Shown here piece by piece: positions 1-7,371 of a stretch of 64,000 nt of DNA. Made by a program: the position numbers and the translations under genes. Under the pieces are notes generated by a model. The model was not told where the DNA came from and ran no database searches. It worked only from the letters and a program-made list of their open reading frames with translations. Source of the DNA: Arthrobacter sp. PvP023 (GTDB lineage Bacteria > Actinomycetota > Actinomycetes > Actinomycetales > Micrococcaceae); assembly GCF_017832975.1 (NCBI RefSeq), contig NZ_JAFIBI010000001.1, positions 186,001 to 250,000 of the forward strand, written 5' to 3'. Every line of letters begins with the position of its first letter. Positions within the stretch are counted from its first letter, which is position 1.

Positions 1-927
1 CCGGCGGCGCAGCCGGTCACTCCCACCCTGCTGCGCGACTGGCCGCTTCCGGGCGGCGGATCGGGCAAGGACGACCGCGGATCCGTGCTGGTCATCGGCG
101 GAGCCCGGAAGACTCCCGGCGCGGCGCTTCTGGCGGGCACGGCGGTCCTGCGCGCCGGCGCAGGCCGGCTGACCCTGGCAGTTGCCGGTTCCACTGCGGT
201 GCAGGTTGCGGTGGCCCTGCCGGAAGCGGGGGTGGTGGGCCTCGCTGAAACGGACGACGGCGCCGTCGAAGGTTCCGGGGTATCGGTCCTGGCCGAAGAA
301 CTGGAGAAAGCCGCGGCCGTCCTGGCGGGACCGGGACTGGACGACATGGACGAAGCGGAGTCCCTCCTGAGGGAACTGCTGAAACTGAACTCCGGCCCCG
401 CCAACAAGCCGGCGGTGGTCCTCGACGCCTACGCTTTGGGGTGTCTTCCGGGGCTCGTTGACGAGCTCGGACCGTGGTCCGGGCGGCTCATCCTGACCCC
501 GAATACCACCGAAGCCGGAATCCTGCTGGGGCGGGAGGTCGGGGACCTGCACCGGGACGTTGCGGAAATTGCCGGGCGTTACGGTGCCGTGGTGAGTTGC
601 CAGGGGGTCATCGCGGCGCCGGACGCGGGCCAGGGCGGGAACAAGGACGGGAGCCCGGGGGACGCCCCCGGAACCGGGGATGTCCAGCTGTGGGAAATCA
701 CCACCGGCTATGGCGGCCTGGGCACGTCCGGCAGCGGGGACATCCTGGCCGGCGCCATCGCGGGCCTTCGCGCCCGCGGAACATCGAACGCCCAGGCAAC
801 GTGCTGGGGCACCCACCTCCACGCCGCCGCGGGCGACAGGCTGGCGAGCAGGTTCGGAAGCCTCGGGTACCTGGCGCGGGAACTTGCCGATGAGCTGCCC
901 GCCCTGATGATGGAACTTGGCACCTGA
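1..927 (+). CDS. nnrD: ADP-dependent NAD(P)H-hydrate dehydratase, 5' part missing
   Basis: This is the C-terminal part of an ADP-dependent (S)-NAD(P)H-hydrate dehydratase, a cytoplasmic enzyme that repairs hydrated NADH and NADPH. The frame is open from base 1, and the codons before the first GTG (85) already read as family sequence (TPTLLRDWPLP), so the real start lies left of the window. The ribokinase-like fold is shown by VLVIGG near the edge, LTPNTTEAGILLG where the family usually has LTPHPGEA, and the glycine-rich GSGDILAGAIAGL phosphate-binding loop. In many bacteria this domain is fused to an NAD(P)HX epimerase domain; whether that holds here cannot be seen. Confidence 0.9.
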   Translation, partial: PAAQPVTPTLLRDWPLPGGGSGKDDRGSVLVIGGARKTPGAALLAGTAVLRAGAGRLTLAVAGSTAVQVAVALPEAGVVGLAETDDGAVEGSGVSVLAEELEKAAAVLAGPGLDDMDEAESLLRELLKLNSGPANKPAVVLDAYALGCLPGLVDELGPWSGRLILTPNTTEAGILLGREVGDLHRDVAEIAGRYGAVVSCQGVIAAPDAGQGGNKDGSPGDAPGTGDVQLWEITTGYGGLGTSGSGDILAGAIAGLRARGTSNAQATCWGTHLHAAAGDRLASRFGSLGYLARELADELPALMMELGT

Positions 928-986
928 GGCGTCCCGACCGGGCTCTGGACAATTAGCTGTACCCGGCCATCAGGGAGCATCATCCC

Positions 987-1808
987 TTAGTTCCGCGCCT
1001 CCAGCACCGCAAAGTACCCGGGGATGAGGTCGGACCGCGCGGGGTTGGACAACGGCATCGTCTCGATCGTCGTGGGACCCTCCTCGATCAGCTCCCAGCG
1101 GCTGGCCGGGAACGCCAGGCTCCGCTCCTTCGGGCCGAATCGTCCCGGCATCGGAAGCCCGCGAATGGCGCCTTCAAGCGGCGCAGGAATCGACCGGAGC
1201 GTTGCGCCGAGGTGCGAGACGTAGTCGATGGCGTTTCCCCGGAAGTCTGTTTCGGCCAGGAAGACGCGGCCGTTCGCGCCCGTGATGGCGCGGGCATTTT
1301 CGGCCAGCGCGATCCGGTCACGTTCGCCCAGGACGTGCAGCACGCCACGGATGAAAACATTCGCTCCGCCACCTGCCGGGCCTCCCGCCCCCGGCAGGGC
1401 AAGCTCCTCCAGCAGTCCGCTCCCCGCCCCGGACGCGGTCATGTCAGCGACGGCGTAGGAAACGTTCGCCAGCCCGGCAGACTCGGCCCGGGCACGCCGG
1501 ACTGCATGCGCGGAAACGTCGACCCCCACAGCATGGGGGAAATGCCCGGCCAGCTGCCGGGTGAAGCTGCCGTTGCCGCACCCGATGTCCACAACCGGCA
1601 GCCCGGGGTCCAGGTGCTGTCGCAGCCTGTCCACATAACCGCGCATTTCGTGGTCGCTGCCGGAATCCCAGAGCACGTCGCCGGTGGCTCCCGTGGCTTT
1701 GACATTGGACCAGAACCGGTCCCAGGCAACATGATGGTCCCGCGGTGCGCCTGCGGATAAGCGAACCAGCTTGGGGACCAGCAGATACTTTTTCAGGGCG
1801 GCGAGCAT
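987..1808 (-). CDS. class I SAM-dependent methyltransferase
   Basis: A cytoplasmic class I methyltransferase of 273 residues. Motif I, VVDIGCGNGSFTRQLAGHF, binds the adenosyl part of SAM, and the following acidic position VGVDVSAHAV fits the Rossmann fold. I chose the ATG at 1808 (MLAALKKYLLVPKL): the longer frame to 1862 would run into the neighbouring STAS-like gene and reads as non-protein sequence. The substrate cannot be told. The C-terminal third (LEGAIRGLPMPGRFGPKERS) is not a motif I recognise. It lies 50 bases downstream of the STAS-like gene on the same strand and may be read with it. Confidence 0.85.
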   Translation of the reverse strand: MLAALKKYLLVPKLVRLSAGAPRDHHVAWDRFWSNVKATGATGDVLWDSGSDHEMRGYVDRLRQHLDPGLPVVDIGCGNGSFTRQLAGHFPHAVGVDVSAHAVRRARAESAGLANVSYAVADMTASGAGSGLLEELALPGAGGPAGGGANVFIRGVLHVLGERDRIALAENARAITGANGRVFLAETDFRGNAIDYVSHLGATLRSIPAPLEGAIRGLPMPGRFGPKERSLAFPASRWELIEEGPTTIETMPLSNPARSDLIPGYFAVLEARN

Positions 1809-1858
1809 GGTCCCAATATAAGGGCACCGGCGGTGACGTCCGGAGAAAGCGCCACGGG

Positions 1859-2230
1859 TCACGTCAGGGCAAGCCAGGTCAGTGCGTCCCGCTCAGACGT
1901 GAAGAACTTGGTGGGGCACGGCACCGAGTTGATGCCCAGGAAGAAATTGGCCAGGACCCTGTCGACCGGCGAGGACCCCAGCAGGGCTATCCGGGACGCC
2001 TGGCACGGACGGCCGAAAACTGCGCGGGCGCCGCGGGACACGTCGGCGGTCGTGGCCATGTCCACCAGCATGGGATGCCGGTCGTTGCCGCAGAGTTGGT
2101 TCACCCTGAGCATGGCGCGCTCCGCGTCCCCGGCCGTGATCACGGCAGCCCGCGGCCACGTCAGCCGGAGTAATCCGTCGGTCCCAAGCGTCAATTCCGC
2201 TTCCGTGCCCACCTCGCTGTCTCCAGACAT
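1859..2230 (-). CDS. STAS/SEC14-like small protein, paralogue 1
   Basis: A 123-residue soluble protein that I place with the STAS/SpoIIAA-like (SEC14-like) small proteins common in Arthrobacter relatives; no enzyme motif is visible. The start at 2230 has a strong site (GGGAGGAAGG) just before it, better than the longer frame to 2287. Its C-terminal half is a clear paralogue of the protein at 5484-5843: in an ungapped 65-residue comparison, 33 positions match, including SRxARAVF, PVDRxLAxFxLG and FTSExDALxWL. It is divergent from the histidine kinase at 2325, while the other paralogue overlaps a GGDEF-EAL gene, so a role as a signalling partner is likely but inferred. Confidence 0.8.
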   Translation of the reverse strand: MSGDSEVGTEAELTLGTDGLLRLTWPRAAVITAGDAERAMLRVNQLCGNDRHPMLVDMATTADVSRGARAVFGRPCQASRIALLGSSPVDRVLANFFLGINSVPCPTKFFTSERDALTWLALT

Positions 2231-2324
2231 ATCCGCCCTTCCTCCCGCCAGGTGTCGCCGGCACGGAATGCGTGCCACTGATGTCACCCTACAATGTACT
2301 CAACCGGGGACCGAAGGGGGCAGT

Positions 2325-3980
2325 GTGGTAATTCAGATGGCGGAGAAATCACTCGTACCACGCACGGCCATCGTGGCGGATCCGGACAGCGGGCGCCGGT
2401 CCGCCACGGCCGGGGTCCTGGCAGCCGCGGGGTTCGAGGTCTCCACGGCCTCTAGCCACGAAATCCTGACCGGCCTCCTGGAACGGCACATGCCCAGCAT
2501 CATCGTCGCGGACCATTCCTTTGGGGTCCCGCCGGCGGACGCGCCGGTGGACGCGCCGCTGCTGCTCCTCGTCGACCTCGCAGACGAATCCGCAGCGGAC
2601 AGCCTGCGGACGCTGGGCATGGCGGACTACATCGCAAAGCCGGCCGCGCCGGACGAGCTGGTCCACCGGGCGGACGTCCTGATCAGCCGTGCGGCACAGC
2701 GCTCCGATGCCCGGCAAAGCGCTGAGCGGTTGCGCGAAAAGCTTCGCTTGGTGTCCTCCGCCATCCGCGCCACTCACGATCCACGCCTGATTTCGGATTG
2801 CCTGGTGACGGGATTCGGGGAGACGTTCGGTGCCGACCGCGTACTGTTCACCACGTTCGACGACGACCGCGTGCCCCGGATAGCCGCCGAGTGGCACCGC
2901 CCCGGCCTCGCCCCGGTCCCGGAGGGGCTGGGGCTGCAGGAGTCCTCCGCGCACCGCGTTGCGGACCGGCTGTGGTCGGAGGCCGAAGTACTTGCGGTGG
3001 AAGACCACCATGTCCACGAATGGTCCCCTGAGGACCAGGACCTGGCGGCCTGGTCTGAAGATATGGGCCCGTGGGCGTCCGCATTCGTTCCCGTGGGCGA
3101 GGGAAAGTCATCGCTGGGCGTCATCTGGATTGCGCAGTTGGACGAGCCGCGGGTCTGGACACGCACCGAAATCTCCCTGATCCAGCACGTTGCCGGCAAC
3201 GTGGCCTACGGGCTCATCCAAAGCCATTTGATGAGCGCCCAGCAGCAGGTGGTCAAGCAGCTGCGGCAGCTTGACCAGGCGAAGACCGACTTCCTGGCCA
3301 CTGTCAACCATGAGCTCCGGACCCCGCTGACATCCATCTCCGCCTACCTGGACATGATCCAGGACGGTGTGGGGGGTCCGGTGCCCGCGGAAGTGACCCG
3401 GATGCTGGACATCATTGTCAGGAACTCCGAGCGGCTCCGCCGCCTGATCGAAGATATGCTCACTGTTTCCCGCCAGGACTACGACGGCGCCAACCTTCAC
3501 CTGGGCCCGGTGAGTCTGGGGCACACCCTGCAGATCGTCACGGTTGCGCTGCGTCCGCTGGCAGAACTGGGAGACGTTTCCATCTCCTTGGAGCTGTGTG
3601 ACGGCGACCCGGCGATAATTGCCGATGAAGTCCAGCTGGAGCAGGTGTTTACCAACCTTGTTTCAAATGCCATCAAATTCACGCCACGCGGAGGCAGGAT
3701 TGTTGTCAGTTGCCGCTTTGAGGCAATGACGGACGGTGAGCCGGGCGTAAATGTTCATGTCCGCGACACGGGGGTAGGAATCCCGGAAGAAGAAATCCCG
3801 CATCTTTTTACCCGGTTTTTCCGTGCCTCCAACGCAACATCCACTGCCGTGCCGGGCAGCGGCCTGGGACTCGCCATTGCACACGACATCGTAAAGTCGC
3901 ACCGGGGGTTTTTGGCGGTCAGCTCCGAGCTCGGCGCGGGTACCACCATCACTGTTCAACTGCCCGTTTCCGGCCCGTAA
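2325..3980 (+). CDS. cytoplasmic hybrid histidine kinase (REC-GAF-HisKA-HATPase)
   Basis: A 551-residue sensor kinase without membrane segments. Residues 10-125 form a receiver domain: acidic pair in IVADPDSG, phospho-acceptor Asp in IIVADHSFG, and the Lys of DYIAKPAAPDEL. Residues 130-300 look like a GAF sensor domain (FGADRVLFTTFDD, GPWASAFVPVGEG). HisKA follows with FLATVNHELRTPLTSI (phospho-acceptor His), then the ATPase with the N box EQVFTNLVSNAIKF, the G1 box DTGVGIPEEE and the G2 box GSGLGLAIAHDIV. GTG 2325 is preferred over ATG 2337 because a run of G at 2316-2320 sits at ribosome-binding distance. The longer frame back to 1833 covers the opposite STAS-like gene. No partner response regulator lies in the window. 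A bidirectional terminator follows. Confidence 0.9.
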   Translation: MVIQMAEKSLVPRTAIVADPDSGRRSATAGVLAAAGFEVSTASSHEILTGLLERHMPSIIVADHSFGVPPADAPVDAPLLLLVDLADESAADSLRTLGMADYIAKPAAPDELVHRADVLISRAAQRSDARQSAERLREKLRLVSSAIRATHDPRLISDCLVTGFGETFGADRVLFTTFDDDRVPRIAAEWHRPGLAPVPEGLGLQESSAHRVADRLWSEAEVLAVEDHHVHEWSPEDQDLAAWSEDMGPWASAFVPVGEGKSSLGVIWIAQLDEPRVWTRTEISLIQHVAGNVAYGLIQSHLMSAQQQVVKQLRQLDQAKTDFLATVNHELRTPLTSISAYLDMIQDGVGGPVPAEVTRMLDIIVRNSERLRRLIEDMLTVSRQDYDGANLHLGPVSLGHTLQIVTVALRPLAELGDVSISLELCDGDPAIIADEVQLEQVFTNLVSNAIKFTPRGGRIVVSCRFEAMTDGEPGVNVHVRDTGVGIPEEEIPHLFTRFFRASNATSTAVPGSGLGLAIAHDIVKSHRGFLAVSSELGAGTTITVQLPVSGP

Positions 3981-4003
3981 CGGGTAGCCGGACTTTAAAC
4001 GAA

Positions 4004-4034
4004 ACTGCCCCCGGAGATAAAATCCGGGGGCAGT
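4004..4034. terminator. bidirectional terminator between convergent genes
   Basis: A perfect 12-bp stem (ACTGCCCCCGGA with TCCGGGGGCAGT) closes a 7-base loop GATAAAA. On the plus side it is followed by CTTTCTT, and on the minus side by TTTCGTTT. It therefore can end both the kinase transcript coming from the left and the small peptide transcript coming from the right. Confidence 0.85.
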
Positions 4035-4047
4035 CTTTCTTGCCGAA

Positions 4048-4203
4048 CTAGTTGGGCCACCAACCGATGGAGGACTGGGTGGTCGTCGTCTTGCTGGAGC
4101 TGCTGACAGTTGTGTCCGACTTAGGAGCGGCATTGGCGGGTGCTGCAAATCCAGCGACAGCCAGAACGCCGGTGAGCAAGAATGTTGCGGCAATCTTCTT
4201 CAT
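4048..4203 (-). CDS. small exported peptide precursor (51 aa) with C-terminal WW motif
   Basis: This gene is too short for ordinary gene calling but has every sign of being real. ATG at 4203 follows a good site (GAAAGGA, 8 bases away), a perfect TATAAT lies at 4252-4257, and a strong terminator lies just past the stop. The product starts with a classic Sec signal peptide (MKK, hydrophobic run LLTGVLAVAGFAA, cleavage after PANA at residue 25). The mature 26 residues begin APKSD, are Ser/Thr-rich and end SIGWWPN. It is divergent from a TPR protein with no DNA-binding domain. That arrangement recalls exported pro-peptides paired with TPR receptors in Firmicutes; here this is inference. A cell-surface or antimicrobial peptide is the main alternative. 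Confidence 0.75.
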   Translation of the reverse strand: MKKIAATFLLTGVLAVAGFAAPANAAPKSDTTVSSSSKTTTTQSSIGWWPN

Positions 4204-4251
4204 CCGTTGGTCCTTTCAATCAATTAGGTTCGATCATGCATTACGAGCGTC

Positions 4252-4257
4252 ATTATA
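4252..4257 (-). promoter_or_regulatory. -10 element of the small peptide gene
   Basis: The minus strand reads TATAAT, an exact match to the primary sigma factor -10 consensus, 48 bases before the peptide start codon. No convincing TTGACA-like -35 box is seen 16-18 bases upstream, which suggests that an activator helps or that the -35 is weak. The 145-base region up to 4349 is shared with the divergent TPR gene. Confidence 0.55.
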
Positions 4258-4348
4258 CGGTCAGATCATCAACATAAAAGCCACGTAATACGAAAGTAAT
4301 TGCCGGGACCGGACTGCGGCCAGGGCAGTCAGGGTGGATAATTGGCAA

Positions 4349-5377
4349 ATGCCGTATCCCCGGAATTTGACTCCCTACGTAGTTGCCGAGCTGCAGGCCC
4401 GCGAAAGTGCCAAAAACCGCGATTATGCCGCTGCGAAAGCGCAGGCCGCGGCCGCCGCCGCCCTGGCTTTGGAGTCCGGGGATTTTTCCGGCTGGTGGAA
4501 CATGATCTACCTCAAGGCAGAGTGCCTCCGTGACGAGGGCTCAATCTCCGAGTGCTTGGACGTGGCCAAGTCCCTCGCCGAATCCCCAATGTCAGCGGAT
4601 CACGCCCTGCTGGCCGCCCGGGCCTACACGTTGCTGGCTGTGGCACAGCAAGGACTTGGCCGGCTCCCTGACGCCGTGTCATCCGCCGCAACAGCCGCCA
4701 ACCTTGTGGCTGGCAACGCCGAGTACGTGTACCTCCATGTGGAAGCACAGCGCGCACTCATCGCCGCCCTGGCCGAGAGCCGCCGACTGGATGAGGCGTG
4801 GGATCAGTGCCTCCTTCTGGAGGGCCTGCTGACGGAACTTGTGGACGAGGACACCGCAGGCAAGGCCTATTGGGTGATCGGAAACGTCGCGTTCCTCACC
4901 GGCAGGGTCACGGACGGCGGGCGGTACCACGACATGGCCGCAGAGAGCCTTTCGCCGTCGAAGGACGTGGACCTCTGGGCCCGGTTCAACCGCGCGTCAG
5001 CGGTGATGCGGCTTGAGGCTGAACTCACCGGACCCGCGACGCTTCGCTGCATCGAACGGGCTGAACTCGCAACTGAAGTCGTCGGCGGCAGCGATCGCGA
5101 CCTCCTCGAAATGTCCTTCGCCCGCGCGCACTGGAATTTCCTGACCGGCGACATGGCCACCGCCATCAACATGCTCAGGCCGCTCTGCACCGAAGCCGGA
5201 ATTTTGGCCACCCAAACGGCCGGAGAAGCCTCTTTCCTGCTGGGAAGATCACTCCTTGCCAACGGTGAGCGCGACGAGGCGCTGCAGCGGCTGGCGGATG
5301 CCGCCGAGCTGTTCGACAATGCCGCCGCCTCGGAACGGAGCGCCCAGGTCCGCGCGTTTGCGGCTGATGTACGCTAA
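4349..5377 (+). CDS. TPR-like helical repeat protein
   Basis: A soluble, almost wholly helical protein of about 342 residues made of TPR-like helix pairs (for example ARAYTLLAVAQQGLGRLPDA, AGKAYWVIGNVAFLTGRVTD, GEASFLLGRSLLANGERDEA). It resembles the C-terminal TPR half of XRE-type or MalT-type regulators but has no helix-turn-helix; repeats begin near residue 15. Start choice is open: ATG 4349 has AGGGTGGA ten bases upstream, while GTG 4334 would overlap that site. Its size and domain plan are like Rap-type receptors of Bacillus, which also lack DNA-binding domains. It is divergent from the exported peptide gene. The ligand or protein partner is unknown. Confidence 0.8.
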   Translation: MPYPRNLTPYVVAELQARESAKNRDYAAAKAQAAAAAALALESGDFSGWWNMIYLKAECLRDEGSISECLDVAKSLAESPMSADHALLAARAYTLLAVAQQGLGRLPDAVSSAATAANLVAGNAEYVYLHVEAQRALIAALAESRRLDEAWDQCLLLEGLLTELVDEDTAGKAYWVIGNVAFLTGRVTDGGRYHDMAAESLSPSKDVDLWARFNRASAVMRLEAELTGPATLRCIERAELATEVVGGSDRDLLEMSFARAHWNFLTGDMATAINMLRPLCTEAGILATQTAGEASFLLGRSLLANGERDEALQRLADAAELFDNAAASERSAQVRAFAADVR

Positions 5378-5417
5378 CGCTCTCCGGACCCGGATGGACG
5401 GTGTATTTTAGTCGGAA

Positions 5418-5452
5418 GGCCTCACCGGAGTTTCGGTGGGGTGCGGGAGGCC
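5418..5452 (+). other. nested hairpin in the leader of the STAS-like/GGDEF-EAL pair
   Basis: An outer stem GGCCTC/GAGGCC (5418-5423 with 5447-5452) encloses an inner stem ACCG/CGGT with loop GAGTTT. It ends 31 bases before the start at 5484. There is no U-run, so it is not a plain terminator. It does not match the conserved core of the known cyclic di-GMP riboswitches as I remember them. It may be a leader structure, or chance pairing in GC-rich DNA. Confidence 0.3.
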
Positions 5453-5483
5453 AAACGGCTCCTCTCATATGTTCGGGGGATTG

Positions 5484-5843
5484 ATGTCTAAGCCGCTTGG
5501 ATTGATGCAGGAGCAGATTGTCCGGATCGTGCTTCCCCGGGACGAGCACTTGGACGAACACTCGGCACAGTTGCTGGCTGCCGGCCTCCAGGCGCCCCCG
5601 TCGGGCTCCCCGTTGGCCGTACTGATGGATGTGACGGACGTTGCGTCTGTAAGCCGGGCAGCGAGGGCCGTCTTCAGCAACGTGAGCACCGTGGCCGCGT
5701 GGGCGCTGCTGGGCCGGACTCCCGTGGACCGTATCCTGGCCCATTTCATCCTTGGCGGTGACTTCAAGTCCGGGCCGGCGAGCTACTTCACCTCTGAAAT
5801 TGATGCACTCAAGTGGTTGAAGGAACACGCCCATGTTCACTGA
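5484..5843 (+). CDS. STAS/SEC14-like small protein, paralogue 2
   Basis: A 119-residue soluble paralogue of the protein at 1859-2230 with the same conserved blocks SRAARAVF, PVDRILAHFILG and YFTSEIDALKWL. The start MSKPLGLMQEQ at 5484 follows CGGGGGA at the right distance; two upstream in-frame starts lack such a site. Its stop lies 11 bases inside the following GGDEF-EAL gene, so the two are translationally coupled and probably act together. The fold suggests a protein-protein or small-ligand binding role, for example delivering a signal to the cyclic di-GMP enzyme. That role is inferred from position only. Confidence 0.8.
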   Translation: MSKPLGLMQEQIVRIVLPRDEHLDEHSAQLLAAGLQAPPSGSPLAVLMDVTDVASVSRAARAVFSNVSTVAAWALLGRTPVDRILAHFILGGDFKSGPASYFTSEIDALKWLKEHAHVH

Positions 5844-7371
5844 CGGCGATCCGCGCCTGGGCAAGCTGCTGGACGGAATCGTCCGCCTCGCCGCAGGAGA
5901 GCTGCACTCCAGGATTGAAGTGTCCCCCGCCAGGGACGAACTGGATGCCGTCATCATGGGAACCAACCTCCTCGCCGAGGATCTGCAGATTATGTACCAG
6001 GAGCTGGAACAGCGGGTGGAACTGCGCACCCGGCTGCTCAACGAGGCGCATCTCGAAATGCAGAAGATGGCACTCACAGACTCGCTCACGGGCCTGGCGA
6101 ACCGTGCCGCCCTGGTCAGCGCCATTAACGACGCACTGGCGGAGGCAGGGCAGGGCGGCCTGCCGCCGGCACTCCTCCTGCTGGACCTTGACGCTTTCAA
6201 GGGCATCAACGACACCCTTGGCCACGCTGCCGGCGACCAGGTCCTGGCCGCCGTCGGGGAGCGCATCAAAGGCTCAGTCCGCGAAACAGACACAGTGGCC
6301 CGCCTGGGCGGAGACGAATTCGCCGTTCTGATGCCCGCCACCACCCTGGCCCGCGCCGCGGGCGCCGGCAACCGCATCCTCGCTTCCCTGGACGGCCAGG
6401 TGGAGCTCGAGAACGACGCCGTCCAGTGCGGTGCCAGCATGGGGCTGTGCATTGGTGGAAACGGCCAGAGCGCGGAACAGCTGCTCATCGAGGCTGATGT
6501 GGCCATGTACGCGTCCAAGGCCGGGGGCCGCAACCGGCTCAAGGTGTTCGAACCGGCAATGCTGCACGCCCGCCAGCTGCGCAGCCAGCTCATTGAGGAC
6601 CTGCGGACGGCCATTTCCGGCTCGGAGCTGGTGCTTTTTTACCAGCCCGTGGTGGACCTGGCAACAGGGCGGATCGAAGGCGCGGAAGCCTTGGTCCGCT
6701 GGAAGCACCCGTCCCGGGGGATGGTGATGCCGGACGAATTCATTCCGCTGGCGGAAGACGCCGGACTCATTTCCGAGCTGGGCGGGTGGGTCCTACGCGC
6801 CGCCGTACGGCAGTTGAGGGACTGGCGGGCAGAGGGCCGTGCGGGCGACGAATTCTCCATGCGCATTAACATCTCCCCCACGGACCTGCAGCGCCTGGAG
6901 TTCATCGAAGAGGTCCGGGATGCCCTCAGCGAGGCGGAGCTCAACCCGGAACTGCTGGTCCTCGAGCTGACGGAAGGTGCCATCGTCAGCGGCAATGAAC
7001 TGGACCGGTACTCCCTGAACAGCCTGCGGAAGCTGGGTGTGGGGCTGGAAATCGACGACTTCGGCACGGGCTACTCCTCCATCAGCTACCTGCGCAAGCT
7101 CCCCGTGGACAAGGTCAAAGTGGACCGCTCCCTCCTGAAGGACCTAGGGACGGACCCGGCCCAGCCAGCGCTGATAGCGGCAATCCTCCAGCTGATCCGG
7201 GCGTGCGGCCTCGAGGCGGTCTGGGAAGGCGTGGAAAACGCGGAACAGGCACAGCATCTTGCCAGCATTGGCTGTGTCAGCGCGCAGGGATATTACTTCG
7301 GCCGGCCGGTCCCTGCGGACGAGTTTGCAGCAGTGCTGGACGCACAGCGGGCGTCACGCCGCGACAGCTAG
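5833..7371 (+). CDS. bifunctional GGDEF-EAL cyclic di-GMP enzyme
   Basis: A 512-residue cytoplasmic protein that can both make and break cyclic di-GMP. Residues 1-70 look like a HAMP/coiled-coil linker (LEQRVELRTRLLNEAHLEMQ). The GGDEF domain (about 75-240) has an intact RLGGDEF signature and an inhibitory RxxD site (RETD) exactly five residues before it. The EAL domain (about 255-505) keeps EALVRW, NISPTDLQ, LELTEGAI, DDFGTGYSS, KVDRSLL, EGVEN and QGYYFGRPV, so hydrolysis should also be possible. There is no membrane segment or sensor domain of its own; input may come from the overlapping STAS-like protein. Its stop overlaps that of the opposite GDPD gene by four bases. Confidence 0.93.
   Translation: MFTDGDPRLGKLLDGIVRLAAGELHSRIEVSPARDELDAVIMGTNLLAEDLQIMYQELEQRVELRTRLLNEAHLEMQKMALTDSLTGLANRAALVSAINDALAEAGQGGLPPALLLLDLDAFKGINDTLGHAAGDQVLAAVGERIKGSVRETDTVARLGGDEFAVLMPATTLARAAGAGNRILASLDGQVELENDAVQCGASMGLCIGGNGQSAEQLLIEADVAMYASKAGGRNRLKVFEPAMLHARQLRSQLIEDLRTAISGSELVLFYQPVVDLATGRIEGAEALVRWKHPSRGMVMPDEFIPLAEDAGLISELGGWVLRAAVRQLRDWRAEGRAGDEFSMRINISPTDLQRLEFIEEVRDALSEAELNPELLVLELTEGAIVSGNELDRYSLNSLRKLGVGLEIDDFGTGYSSISYLRKLPVDKVKVDRSLLKDLGTDPAQPALIAAILQLIRACGLEAVWEGVENAEQAQHLASIGCVSAQGYYFGRPVPADEFAAVLDAQRASRRDS

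Noticed and set aside
1833..2324. N-terminal extension of the histidine kinase
   Set aside because: This part lies over the divergent STAS-like gene and reads as random sequence; GTG 2325 with its ribosome site is a better start.
4052..4288. 78-codon plus-strand frame
   Set aside because: It is the complement of the exported peptide gene, which has promoter, ribosome site, signal peptide and terminator on the other strand.
5418..5452. Cyclic di-GMP riboswitch
   Set aside because: The hairpin does not show the conserved bases of the known cyclic di-GMP riboswitch classes, so I only list it as a leader structure.
5175..6614. 479-codon open frame on the minus strand
   Set aside because: Antisense to the TPR, STAS-like and GGDEF-EAL genes; crosses three real genes and shows no domain.
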